In this document: positions 35,061 to 45,751 of the stretch, one piece after another
Position numbering within the stretch: the first letter of the stretch is position 1
Layout of the letters: each line of letters starts with the position of its first letter
From: Bretschneidera sinensis
Taxonomy: Eukaryota > Streptophyta > Magnoliopsida > Brassicales > Akaniaceae
Reading direction: 5' to 3'
Length of the DNA: 64,000 nt
Assembly: GCA_023935145.1 (NCBI GenBank)
Contig: CM043698.1
Location: 35,492,001-35,556,000 of the forward strand
The notes under the pieces: model-generated
Databases searched by the model: none
Seen by the model: only the letters and a program-made list of their open reading frames with translations
What the model was told of the DNA's origin: nothing
Position numbers and translations under genes: made by a program

Positions 35061-35339
35061 CCTCGTGGACTTCTCGGAGGGTATATTCAGCCTCGACAGA
35101 ATTGAGGCTAGAGCCCTCTTATATAGTTGTCTATCCATAATCGTGTATCGAGATGCACAAGAGATCAGTTTTCTGGCTTCGCCCTTCTATTCGGGGACCT
35201 TTCCGTCCCTCAGATACTGGAAGATCGGGTCTATCCATGATTTTTCCCCTTCAACTGGTAAGACCAGGGCTTTGTCTATGCTAGGAGCGGAGAGGGTTTC
35301 TAGGTAGACAGCTTGAGTTGTTTCCAGGTGTTAAGAGGA

Positions 35340-35870
35340 AGCCAAGTTGGCCAGAGCATCTGCTTCGGAGTTCTCGGTTCACAGAATTTGAGTTATCTGG
35401 AAAGCTTTGAATCGTGCGGCGAGCTCCTTCACCTTTTGGAGATATTGGGCAACCTTTTCTCCCCGGGCCTCAAATTCCCCCGTTACCTGACTCACTACCA
35501 GTTGGGGGTCGCTGAACACCTCTAGTATCTCGGCAGCCAGTGCTTTGGCCAATCTTAGGCTAGCCAGTAGGGCTTCGTACTCTGCCTCGTTGTTGGAAGT
35601 TTTGAATTCAAATCTCAAGGCGTACTCAACTACGAAGCCGTCTGGGCTGCGAAAGACGAGTCCTGCTCTGCTTTCTACCGTATTTGACGATCCATCCACA
35701 TGGAAGGTCCACCTACGAGATGGTTCCTCGGACTCTATTTCCACCTCTTTGTCTGGATCTGTGGATAGGTTTGTCTCGACAATAAAGTCAGCCAAGGCTT
35801 GGCCTTTTATTGCATTTCGTGGGTAGTATTGGATATCAAATTCCTCTAGCTCTACTGCCCACTTTACCAT
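35340..35870 (-). pseudogene. Archaeal-type RNase H domain of Tat-type element
   Basis: A frame of 163 aa (35379-35870) contains ADFIVETN, then WTFHVDGSSN, NNEAEYEALLASLRLAKAL and FSDPQLVVSQVTGEFEA. Just after a TGA, EADALANLAS completes the D-E-D-D set. This second, archaeal-like RNase H is a known mark of the Tat lineage. The TGA at about 35379-35381 sits where an Arg CGA codon would fit. Confidence 0.8.
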
Positions 35871-36074
35871 TCTTCCGGATACACTTGGGCTATGCAGGAC
35901 CTGTCTTAGAGGCTAATCGGTCAGGAGGTTGATTGTGTATGCGTGTACGCCTGAAAGTATGGTCGAAGCTTTCGTGCAGGCATAAGACATCTTCTCAATC
36001 GGAGGATACCTGATTTCTATTTCGTGGAGAATCCTGCTAACATAGTAGATGGGTCTCTGAATACCCTATTCTTC

Positions 36075-36759
36075 TCAGATTAGGACAGAAGCCATAGTAC
36101 TTTGGCCAGCTGATAAGTATAGAAACAGCTCTTCACCCGGAAGTGGCTTGGTTAGGAGTGGGGGCGAGCATAAATACTTTTTTAGCCCTTCGAATGCTTT
36201 TTGGAAGTCTTCCATCCAGGAAAAGTCTTTGGCCTTCCTAATGGCCTTGAAGAAAGGTAGGCACCTTTCTGCAGATTTGGACATGAAGCGATTTAGGACG
36301 GCGATTCTCCCAGTGAGCTGATGTACTTCCTTCATGGACTTAGGGGGGGCCATATCAAGGATGGCCTTTATCTTCTCCGTGTTGACTTCTGTCCCCCTTT
36401 GGGTGACCATAAACCGTAGGAACTTCCCTCCAGTCACCCCGAATACACACTTTGCCAGGTTCAACAGCATGTAATGCTTGCGTAGCACTCCAAATGCTTC
36501 TTCCAGATCGGACCTGTGGTCCCGAGCCTCCATACTTTTGACTAATATGTCATCCACGTAGACCTCCATGTTTCACCTTTTCTACCCTTTGAAGATTTTG
36601 TTCACCGGCCACTAGTAAGTCGCACTGGCATTCTTGAGTCCGAAGGGCAGGACTTTGTAACAATATAACCCTCGGTCAGTGATAAAGGCGGTCTTGCCCT
36701 AGTTTGGCCCATACATGAAGATTTGGTTATAGTCGGCATTCCCACGGATGGCGCTAATC
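36075..36759 (-). pseudogene. Reverse transcriptase C-terminal half of Tat-type element
   Basis: It begins mid-domain at ADYNQIFMYGPN and shows LPFGLKNASATY, then the catalytic block YVDDILVKS, then the thumb/connection text HYMLLNLAKCVFGVTGGKFL, LTGRIAVLNRFMSKSAERCLPFF and the FSWMEDFQKAFEGLK start of the first RNase H. Three TAG and one TGA codon interrupt the first ~60 codons. The 5' LTR begins at the next base (36760), so the first half of RT and everything before it is deleted. Confidence 0.82.
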
Positions 36760-37360
36760 TGTTGATGCCAGAAAATCACTATTGCTGACGTGGCCTGGGT
36801 GCTGACATGGCCTAGGTGCTGACGTGGCCTGAATTACTAAAGTGGTTATGCACAAACAACAGTGTGAACTAAGAACCCTCGGAAGGAGGAGAGGGGGAGA
36901 CCTCCAGGGCGCTCCGATGCTTAAGTTAGAATGGGAACTTAAAGTAGGTCGAGGCCGAGTGCTTAAAATTAAAGCAGTGTGGGTGCAAATAACTTAGTGT
37001 GAATTCAAAATCTCGTCCCTTCCGAATTCCATATCTTGGTTTATTTATAGCCCTCTGAATGGGCATCGCCCACATCCAGTCAGAGTTAAGGCATTAATTG
37101 CATGATCAGGGGATGGCATGTGTCATGGTGATGTGTGGAAGGGCGGTGTGTTGTAGGGTGGCTGCAGGGCGGCTGTCGTAGGGAGGCTACAGGGCGGTGT
37201 GTCGTAGGGCGGCTATAGGGCGACGTGTCATAGGGCGGCTACAGGGTGGCATGTTGTAGAGGGAGCCCATGCGTAGGTCTATTGGGCTGTTCCTTATTGG
37301 GCCGGAGTGTTATGGGCCGGAATGTTATGGGCTACAGGTGGAGTGTTATGGGCTACATCA
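36760..37360 (-). repeat. 5' LTR of the Tat-type element
   Basis: It matches the left LTR but is 50 bp longer, mainly because the 'gtagggcggctacagggcg'-like minisatellite (about 37136-37258) has more units. It abuts RT sequence with no primer-binding site in between. Confidence 0.82.
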
Positions 37361-37365
37361 CAACA

Positions 37366-37478
37366 GTACTAAAAAAAAAATTGTACATAAATTTAGGACA
37401 TGTATGAAAACAGTTTTCAATTTCTATTTTTAAAAATTGTTTTTGCAAATGAAAATAGAATATTGTTTTTAAATGTGT

Positions 37479-37509
<31 letters not shown>

Positions 37510-38690
37510 ATGTTTGGATAACTGAAATTTAAAACAGTTTTAAAAAGTAAAAAATACTGAAAATATGTTTGGACAACTGAGTTGAGTACGGATGGGTCGC
37601 TCGAGACTCAGTTCACATGGATCTCAAGTCGTTCAGAGCTTCAGTCACTTGGGTGACACTCGAGACCCATATCGCTTGGAATCCAAGTTGCTCGGGTGTC
37701 GAGGCGCTCTATTCCCAGAACGGTCGAGTCTCGGGATGCTCGGGTTTGAGGACATTCAGGTCTCGAATCGCTTGGGATCCAATTTGCTCAAAACTCAAGT
37801 CACTCGGGTATCGAGACGCTCTATTCCCATAATGGTCAGGTCCCTACACGCTCTGATCTCAAGATGATCGAGTTTGAGGATGTTCGGGTCCTGGATCGCT
37901 TGGGCCTCATGTCACTCGAGGTCTTAGGCCACTCGAGTCCCGAGTCGCTCAAGTCGCAGTTCATTCGAATTTTGACGATAAAAAACAGTTACTTCGTCTT
38001 TTTCCAAAATTTTACAAAGTAGTTATCAAAAAGTGAAAACATTTCATAGTAGTTTTTCAAATTTTGTGTTTAAAATATGTTTTTTAAAAATAAGTTTTTA
38101 AAAACAGTAACCCAATCATATTTTAGAGTTTTAAAACTGTTTTGAAATTTTAAAATAAAAAAACAAGTTTTAAAAACTGTTCTTAAACATGCTTTCAATC
38201 TCTTAAAAATCAATTTTTTAATTTTAAATTTTTTTCATAAACTATTTTATAAACTCTTGCCATCGATAAATGAGCTCTGGTCTCAAAGGCCATTTAACAG
38301 CAAATGTTCTACTCAATTTATTTAGTCTAGCATTAGCACATGAATACTCCATTTTATAAGAAAGAAGAAAGAGATATCATTTTTTTGTTTCTTTTTGGTA
38401 AAAGAAAATCGTTCTAAGTCCATAAAAAAATATTTCATTTAGTTAAGTTATTTCTGAGTTATGTATCCTAAGGTTTCAGGGATTTTTATTTGTGTATGAG
38501 TTGTTTATTTATTATTTCTCTCTTTTCAAGTGCATAATGTAGTAGTATTGTTAATTGGTTTATATGTGAGTGATCAGTTATGCAATAATATCGTGATAAA
38601 ATTATTATATCATTTTGTATATTTAGTATAGTTTCAATAAAAAATAATAATTATCAAGGTGGTGGAAAAACTAATGGGCCAACCCTGGCT
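37366..38690. other. Intergenic DNA with embedded GC-rich tandem repeat
   Basis: A (TA)n microsatellite lies at about 37480-37506. AT-rich flanks (37500-37560 and 38040-38190) contain AAACAGTTTTAAAAA-type sequence in opposite orientations. They enclose the CTCG-type array listed separately, which hints at an inverted-repeat transposon. No gene is seen. Confidence 0.45.
37585..37980. repeat. GC-rich CTCG-type tandem array
   Basis: Short phrases such as 'gtcactcgggt', 'tcgcttggg' and 'gtctcgag' recur every 17-20 bp within a longer period of about 95-125 bp. For example, CGCTCTATTCCCA occurs at about 37706 and again at about 37817. The array is sharply GC-richer than its surroundings. Confidence 0.6.
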
Positions 38691-38873
38691 TTGATTAATG
38701 GGCTGTCACTCAGGCCTACGCCTGCCTGCAGAAGATGTTTGTTTATATTGGTTTTGCGTAATTTGGCAACTGGGTTTAGCCGACCTCAAAAGTCAAAAGG
38801 CTCAAACTCTCCTAGTCTCTTGTCTCACCCGCCCTGTCTCTCTCTTGATAACAAACCCTATCCGCCTGGCGCT

Positions 38874-40071
38874 GTGAGTTGCATCTCATCTGGTATTTTT
38901 CTGTCCTGCCCTTTTTTGCTATTTATATGATATTCCCTGGTGTTGTTTATGTTGGCTACCGTTCACTTGCTATTACCATAGTGATTGAGCCATGTGCTTA
39001 TGGTTGTTAGGTTTTTGACTTTTTTGTTATTTTGATGCTTGATTGTGAAAATATGGATAATGGGTTTTTTGGTTTGAGATTGATTGTGAAGAAGAATGAG
39101 TTATATGGTTTTGGGTATTGATTGGAGGCTCTTGTTTGTGGTTGTAATGTTCGTGGTTTAATTTGTGGTTTACTGGCTTGCCGCTTTGTTTCCCTGTGTG
39201 CTGTTTGTGGTTATTGCATGATAATTTTGTCTTGAAATTCATTGTTTCCATTTAATCAAAACTAGAATGCTCATGTGGCTAGAGCTGAATGCATATCTAA
39301 TTATAAAGAGAGTTCATTTCATTGCTTAGCTTGGTTATTATTATTATTTTTTTATGCTGTTTCAGGTTGGATCGTCTTAATTGCATTTATTTAGTATCGC
39401 TCAGTTGGACTCCATTTCATTTTTAGAGATGCAGGAAATTTTAGGACAGGCTTGCATTTACTTTTTATTACCTGCTGCATATTGCTGATGACTTTGATTG
39501 TTCTTATGCTGTTTGAAGTTGGACTGTCTTCTTTGCATTTTTTGGTGACATAGGAAAAATGAATAAAGATGATTAAAAGGATCTAAAAGCTGCACTCTGT
39601 AATTTTTGTCATAATGACCTTACTTAGTTATTACTTCCACAAATGAACTGAGTGATTTTGTTTCTGGTCATGTGGGTTGTAGTTAGATGTGGTATCCAAT
39701 GTTTAAGATTTAGAAACCGAAACCCAAAATTGAGCTCATCAATGCGGTGCAGAAGGTTTGAAGAAGTCGCACTTTTTGGCAAGATGCCTTAATCTTGTTA
39801 ATGGAGCATGGTGAACTGTGTTAATGTTAAAGTTGAAGTTGATGATCTTATGATTGTTACAATTAATTTATTCTTTGCTGTTTATTAATAGTAGTTCCCA
39901 TTGCTTAGTACTTTTTTCTAAAGCCTTGGTCTAGAAAAATGTTTATTGTGTCTACAAATTCCGCACTTGATTCTGTTTGCATATCAGCTTTCCCGTCCTC
40001 TGATTTATAATATCCTGATAAATTATTCGGCTTGAGAATGACACTTTCTGAGGGTGGATAGAATTCTGCAG
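38874..40071 (+). other. Probable 5'-UTR intron of PHF5A gene
   Basis: A donor (gctGTGAGTT) follows a CT-rich leader at about 38810-38873, and an acceptor (ttctgCAG) ends at 40071, 45 bases before the ATG. The stretch between is T-rich without coding content. The exact donor is inference. Confidence 0.5.
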
Positions 40072-40115
40072 GTCAAAGGCATACATATAAGAACTAGGAG
40101 TTTGTCACAAAAAAT

Positions 40116-40448
40116 ATGGCCAAGCATCATCCTGATTTGATTATGTGCCGGAAGCAGCCGGGTATTGCCATTGGACGACTTTGTGAGAAAGATGATGGGA
40201 AGTGCGTAATCTGTGACTCCTATGTGCGTCCTTGTACACTTGTACGAGTTTGTGACGAGTGCAACTATGGGTCCTTCCAGGGCCGGTGTGTTATCTGTGG
40301 AGGAGTGGGGATATCTGATGCCTACTACTGCAAAGAGTGCACACAGCAAGAGAAAGACAGGGATGGTTGCCCCAAAATTGTTAATCTGGGGAGCGCCAAG
40401 ACTGATCTCTTCTATGAGCGTAAGAAATATGGTTTCAAGAAAAGATGA
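40116..40448 (+). CDS. PHF5A: PHD finger-like protein 5A (splicing factor SF3b subunit)
   Basis: A complete uninterrupted frame of 110 aa, exactly the usual length of this extremely conserved protein: [16 protein letters not shown]…[10 protein letters not shown]. It contains the paired cysteines that bind three zinc ions in a knot-like fold ([37 protein letters not shown]). In the U2 snRNP SF3b complex PHF5A, with SF3B1, forms the pocket that holds the branch-point adenosine in the nucleus; yeast Rds3 is its counterpart. The ATG follows a probable leader intron. Nothing in it is degenerate, so I take it as functional. Confidence 0.97.
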   Translation: MAKHHPDLIMCRKQPGIAIGRLCEKDDGKCVICDSYVRPCTLVRVCDECNYGSFQGRCVICGGVGISDAYYCKECTQQEKDRDGCPKIVNLGSAKTDLFYERKKYGFKKR

Positions 40449-43400
40449 GGTATGTTGGATATTACATCTTTAGTGAGTGTTGCACTAATTTGCTGAACTT
40501 GGAGATTGTAGAGTTTAAATATTGGAACTCTCTGTATTACTGTATACATGGTCAATCTTTTCATCTAACAGGGATGACAAAGTGATGGTGACCAAATCAT
40601 AAAACTTTTTTAGATGTTGTGTTTGTATCCATGAACTTGCATTGTATTTGTTCCACCTTTGTAGTTTAACTCGTTCATCTTGTTTATTTAACACTTTAAA
40701 TTTCAGAAATGGAGCTTTGATGGTCTGAGGACTTAGTTGGCCTAGTTTTCTAAAGAATCTTTTGCTTGCCAACATTCCCTACTGTTATTGTCACTTTGTG
40801 CCATAAAGCGTTAATGATTTACCCTGTGCGGAAGATGTGATACAAGTAAAGCGCAGGTTAAAATTCAAGTAGGCATGCAAAGTTGCAATGGCAGGTGCTC
40901 TTACCTACATATTTTTGCTTAAAACCTATTCGTGACTAAAAAGCATTTTGATATGGATCCAATCAATAGAAATCATTTTTAAAAAACATGGACTATACAA
41001 TGGAAGATGGCTTACTTTCATTTTTATCTTTTTCGTCGGATCTCTTGTGCGATGGCAAGCAACATTACCAAATAAGTAAGTTGGCATCGACAATCGAAAG
41101 AAATCATTCTTTGATTGGGAAATGTTGCTCCTTTTGCAATCTTTGATGGAAGGATTTTTCTGGGTTTTGGTTACTGATGGGTGGAGCAAAAGGTTATTAA
41201 TCAATCGGTTTAAAATTGTGAAACCATAGCAAAATTGTAATGTACTTTCACATTTATGTTTTTTCCACTAATCATGTTAGCATAATGATGAAACTTGTTT
41301 GATTGAGGCTATTAGATACACAACTTTTGTGTCATAAAAGAGAAATCTTGTCCAATGGTTCATTTAACAAAAGATTAAGCAACTTTGAGAGTTGTGATCA
41401 ATTTTTATTGACTACTAATTAAGAAAGATAAAAAAAAAAATCCAAAGAAAGGGAACATTACATATGTTGCTGTGCAATTTGTTTTTAGCTTTCTATTTTT
41501 CATTATAATTTAATGATAATGTAGTCAATACATTTACATTTACCACTACGTCATTCTCAATTTTTGCTTTTAGGGGCACATAATTTATATTTATTACGGA
41601 GTATAACATATTATGATTGAAAATAGCTACTTCACAAATTTCATCCGTACACAAAAGAATAAGATTGAAAAATCTCACTCTTTTTCTCTATATATATATA
41701 TATAAATAAAAGTAAACATATTTTTATATAATATAAATACATACGCTTTTAAACCGCTTTCGATATTGATATTTTTAAAAAATAAATGGTTTCGTGCTTC
41801 CATTCTTGCACCCCGACCTTGTATCTTAGATACACACGGTATATAGGCTATAGCCTATAGCACAATGACTATATTTGCATGATGGGTTCACGTTTGGTAC
41901 ATTGAGTTTTTTTAAAAATTAATTAAGAGAAAAATAATATGATATGATTTTTATCAATCGTAAATATGATACAAAACAAAACATAAAAATGATTTCATTT
42001 TGTAAGTTGTCCTTTATTGCACAAAATAACAATAAAATCAAGATTTATTAATTATAAATATCTTGTTTCCTCTTTCTAAGTTGTCCCAGAAAAAAATGAG
42101 GGCCATTATTGGAGGATTATCCTCTCGAGCACTCACAAGTGGTCTGTTAGAGAGAAATACATTCTACCCTGTGACTCTGTTTCATTGCTTGTAAAACCTC
42201 GTTTCCATGATTTCTTCACAAGAAGTTTGCAGCTTGTTCATGATATCATAAGACAAGATCCATCTCATTTCACCGTATCAGAATGACTCGAATCAAAACA
42301 TTTTAGGTTAAAAGCACGAGTATCAATCACCTCTCTAAAGTTTTAAGAGAAAATGCTATACTTATTTTTATATATATATTAAAGGTCAATTCATTTTTTT
42401 TTTTAATGAATGGGATTCCTATATTGCACAAAATAACAATAAAATCAAGATTTATTGATGTCGGTGAGATGGTCAAACTGTTTGGTACGACAATAATTTT
42501 GATTTATAACTTACAAATCGATTTTTTATTAAACAACAATAAAACTAAAAAAATATATAGTTTTTACTTTTTACTAAAACAGTAGTGAAAATGGTCTTTC
42601 ATACAAAATTATTTTTTAAAAAGCTATTTTTTAACTTTTGATTTTTTGTATAAATCAATAGCTATTTGGCTTAGTTTCTTATTCTAAAAAAATAATAAAT
42701 TTGAGAGTGACTGATGGATCAGGCTCATGGGCCTTAATAATCTTAAATCAAGTGGATTGGTGAAGTTAATGAAGGCCATTCATTTCTTAGTAGTTTGCAT
42801 ACTATTTCCTAAGGTATAATCTGGTCTATTGATATTTATTAGTCACATTTTCTTTGAAGAATTAATATATCAAAAATAACATTATAATTAATTAAATAAC
42901 TATACTCTCTAAATTGGTAGTAATCTCATTCTTAATTTCTTATAGAAGAAAATGGTATTTTGATTCACTTTCTTATCACATAATAACAAAATTATAAATG
43001 ATAATAAAATTTTCATTCAATCGATTTCTACTCTTTTAATTCTTCTATTCTTTTACATTCCATTGACATCCTCTCTCTGTTGTATCTATCAGAGTGGTTG
43101 AAGTAGTGTTTGGGTTCGAATCCTTCTGTTGTGGTAGGGTAAGGTAGGTTTTACATGATGATTTGATATGAATCAATATTTATGTCTTACCCATATACGA
43201 GAACACTCACACAACCTTAGTAAAGACTTCATCCATTCTCTTTCAATGTTTTTTCTTTTCTTTTTTGATACATCAAACGTGTGGATGAAAAGATAATATT
43301 AATGTAAACCTGCGAGCCAACTTAGAACATTGGTTTAGTGTTTTAAGGTCATATTTAATATTTAATTTAAATCAATTTAAAATAAATTAACTTAAATGAT

Positions 43401-45720
43401 CCAAGTAAATTCTTAAATTGGATACCTAACCTAACCTAAATGATGAGTGCTCTTGCTTTTTAAAAGCTTCGAAAATTCTTGTTCTTTATTCCACTTTGAA
43501 GGGGACAGTTTACCGAATCCCATCGCATTAAGCAAAAAGATGAGCATAGCAAACATAAGCATCACTATCATTCCCCACATAATTTGTAAAGTGTCATGCA
43601 CACCTCATGATTAATTAAGGCACTGATTTAATTACCGGTTGTATCACTTTAGTGAACTTACAAAGGTTTTGGTACCTAGTTATTGCTATTAAACCGGTTA
43701 AATCGATTGTTATTTTTCAATAAGTAAATGATATCACGAATCAATTTATGTGTATCGTATTAAATTTATTTTTTTAAAAAACCGAAAACAAGTTATCCAT
43801 ACCCAACTTAATATTCGCAAGAAAAAATCTTTATAGAATAACTACTCGTGGATACGAGAATTGAAACATAGATCTTATGATTATTTTACATAGTCTTCGT
43901 CATTTTGGTGTTAAACCAAAACATTTATTGTACCCAAAAAAAAATTAATACTGTTTTTATAGTTATGAATTTTATAAATCAAAACATTTATTGTATCAAA
44001 AATAGTCATGAATATTATAGTTATTAATTCATGTAATTAATTAACAGATCGATTTTGGAATTACGAATTGATTGATGTTTCCTGCTTTCCTTGCCAATGT
44101 GTGAATGATTCTCATAACATTAAAAGAAATGGGAAGAGAATGGAAAAAGGAAAAGAGGAATGAGGTGTGGGGGAAAGTAATTAATGGAAAAACCTAACAA
44201 GGAGGTGCAAAAACATGAGGGGTCCTTTTGATATATATCTTTTAGGAGTAAAAAGATTTATTAATTTTTATAGAAAAATAATTATTAATTGAAAGGGACC
44301 TTAGTGGTGGTCTTTGTCAAAGAGAGAGCACATGGTATGGGTGTCCATGTCAAGGGAGAGAAGACACAAGGGACCCTCTTACAAACAAGAACATGAATGG
44401 GCCTTTTAATAAAGCAACCCAAAAACAATAACTCAAGCTTTGGAAAATCCTAGTTGTTTATTTATGAAGTTCCTTTCAACAATAATAAAAAAGGCTTTGG
44501 AAAACCCTAACCATGGTGGACCCACCCAACTTGTAAAGTGCATCATTTTGAAGGAAAAATTTTTGGTCGGTGGATTTAGATCCGATAGAAAATTTTATTG
44601 GTAATGTTAATATAAGCATGAGATTTAAAAAATAATAATATTAATAAAGTTTTTTAAAATTATCAATTGAGTTTTTAATTTGTTTTAGACTCGAACCAGT
44701 CAAGTATTTCTCTATTTTGAAGGAAAAATTCTTATATAGTTCGAGTCTATGAAATATGCATTACACAAAGGTCCATTTCTCTCTTGAATGAAAACAAAAA
44801 GTTTTTTTTTATCTCTCTTCTTATACCATTTAATGATAAAATGAACTTTTATATTATACATCTTTCATGAACATATGTTAAACAAGAATTTCACATTTTG
44901 AAGCCATTGTCGTAGGTTGATGACACTTAAGTCCATGTTAGTACACTCATGTGTCAAAATTGTATTGGCCAGATAGAACTAAAGGGTCCCACATTGTATA
45001 TCTTTAAACTTTTCATAATTTGAGTCAATAGAGTTATGACACCTGTCGAAGCTCAACTGGACTTTAATACACATGATTACTGCATGAAAATCAATCATAA
45101 GGCTTTCTCTCTCCTTTAAGTTTACTCAAAAACGGGTACTGTCTTGCTTAGAAGCATAGGCAGTGTGGACCTTTCACCCTTAAACAATCATTATGTCTTC
45201 TGTCACTCCTTAAATATACAAAAAGATATTCACTCATGCTAAACAATAAATTGCATATAAACTAAATTAAAAAATATTGCAAAAAAGGTCTACATATCTA
45301 ACAACTTGCCTCTTTAATCGTGTGCATTTATTTATTATTTATTTTTAAAAAATATTTTCAGAACATGATTCATTAATATCAAAGTGATATTATTTAAAAT
45401 GATAAAATTATCTTAAATAAAAATATAAATATAAATTACCATTTTATCATTTTAAACAATATTGTTTTAACATTGAAAAACATTTTTTGATAAGATCACC
45501 ACCTATTTTTTTCAATTTAGTTAGGTTTAATTATACATATTTATTTTAAAATTTTATATTTTCAGAATATGATTTTTTAATATCATAGTAACATTATTTA
45601 GGATGATAAAATTATCTTAAATCAAAACACATTTATCATTTTAAACAATATTGTTTTAGCATTAATAAATTATTTTCTGAGAAGATTACCACCTCTTATT
45701 TAAAGTTAGGTAGGTTTGAT

Positions 45721-45751
<31 letters not shown>

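Larger units (their letters stand above)
28730..37360 (-). mobile_element. Decayed Tat-lineage Ty3/gypsy retrotransposon with antisense gene
   Basis: Direct LTRs at 28730-29280 (551 bp) and 36760-37360 (601 bp) are flanked by the perfect duplication CAACA (28725-28729 and 37361-37365). Orientation is minus. Pol motifs read right to left, the LTR TATA box (CTATAAATA) reads minus, and purine-rich GGAAGTAGGGGCC precedes the left LTR on the minus strand. Order on the minus strand: 5' LTR, half of RT, archaeal-type RNase H, integrase, antisense gene, hairpin minisatellite, small antisense frame, 3' LTR. Gag, protease, the first half of RT and the primer-binding site are missing. The additional RNase H and the antisense ORF both point to the Tat/Ogre group. 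Confidence 0.82.

Noticed and set aside
43090..43145. tRNA-like text 'gggttcgaatcc'
   Set aside because: Only a B-box-like string is present; no A box, acceptor stem or anticodon arm can be built.
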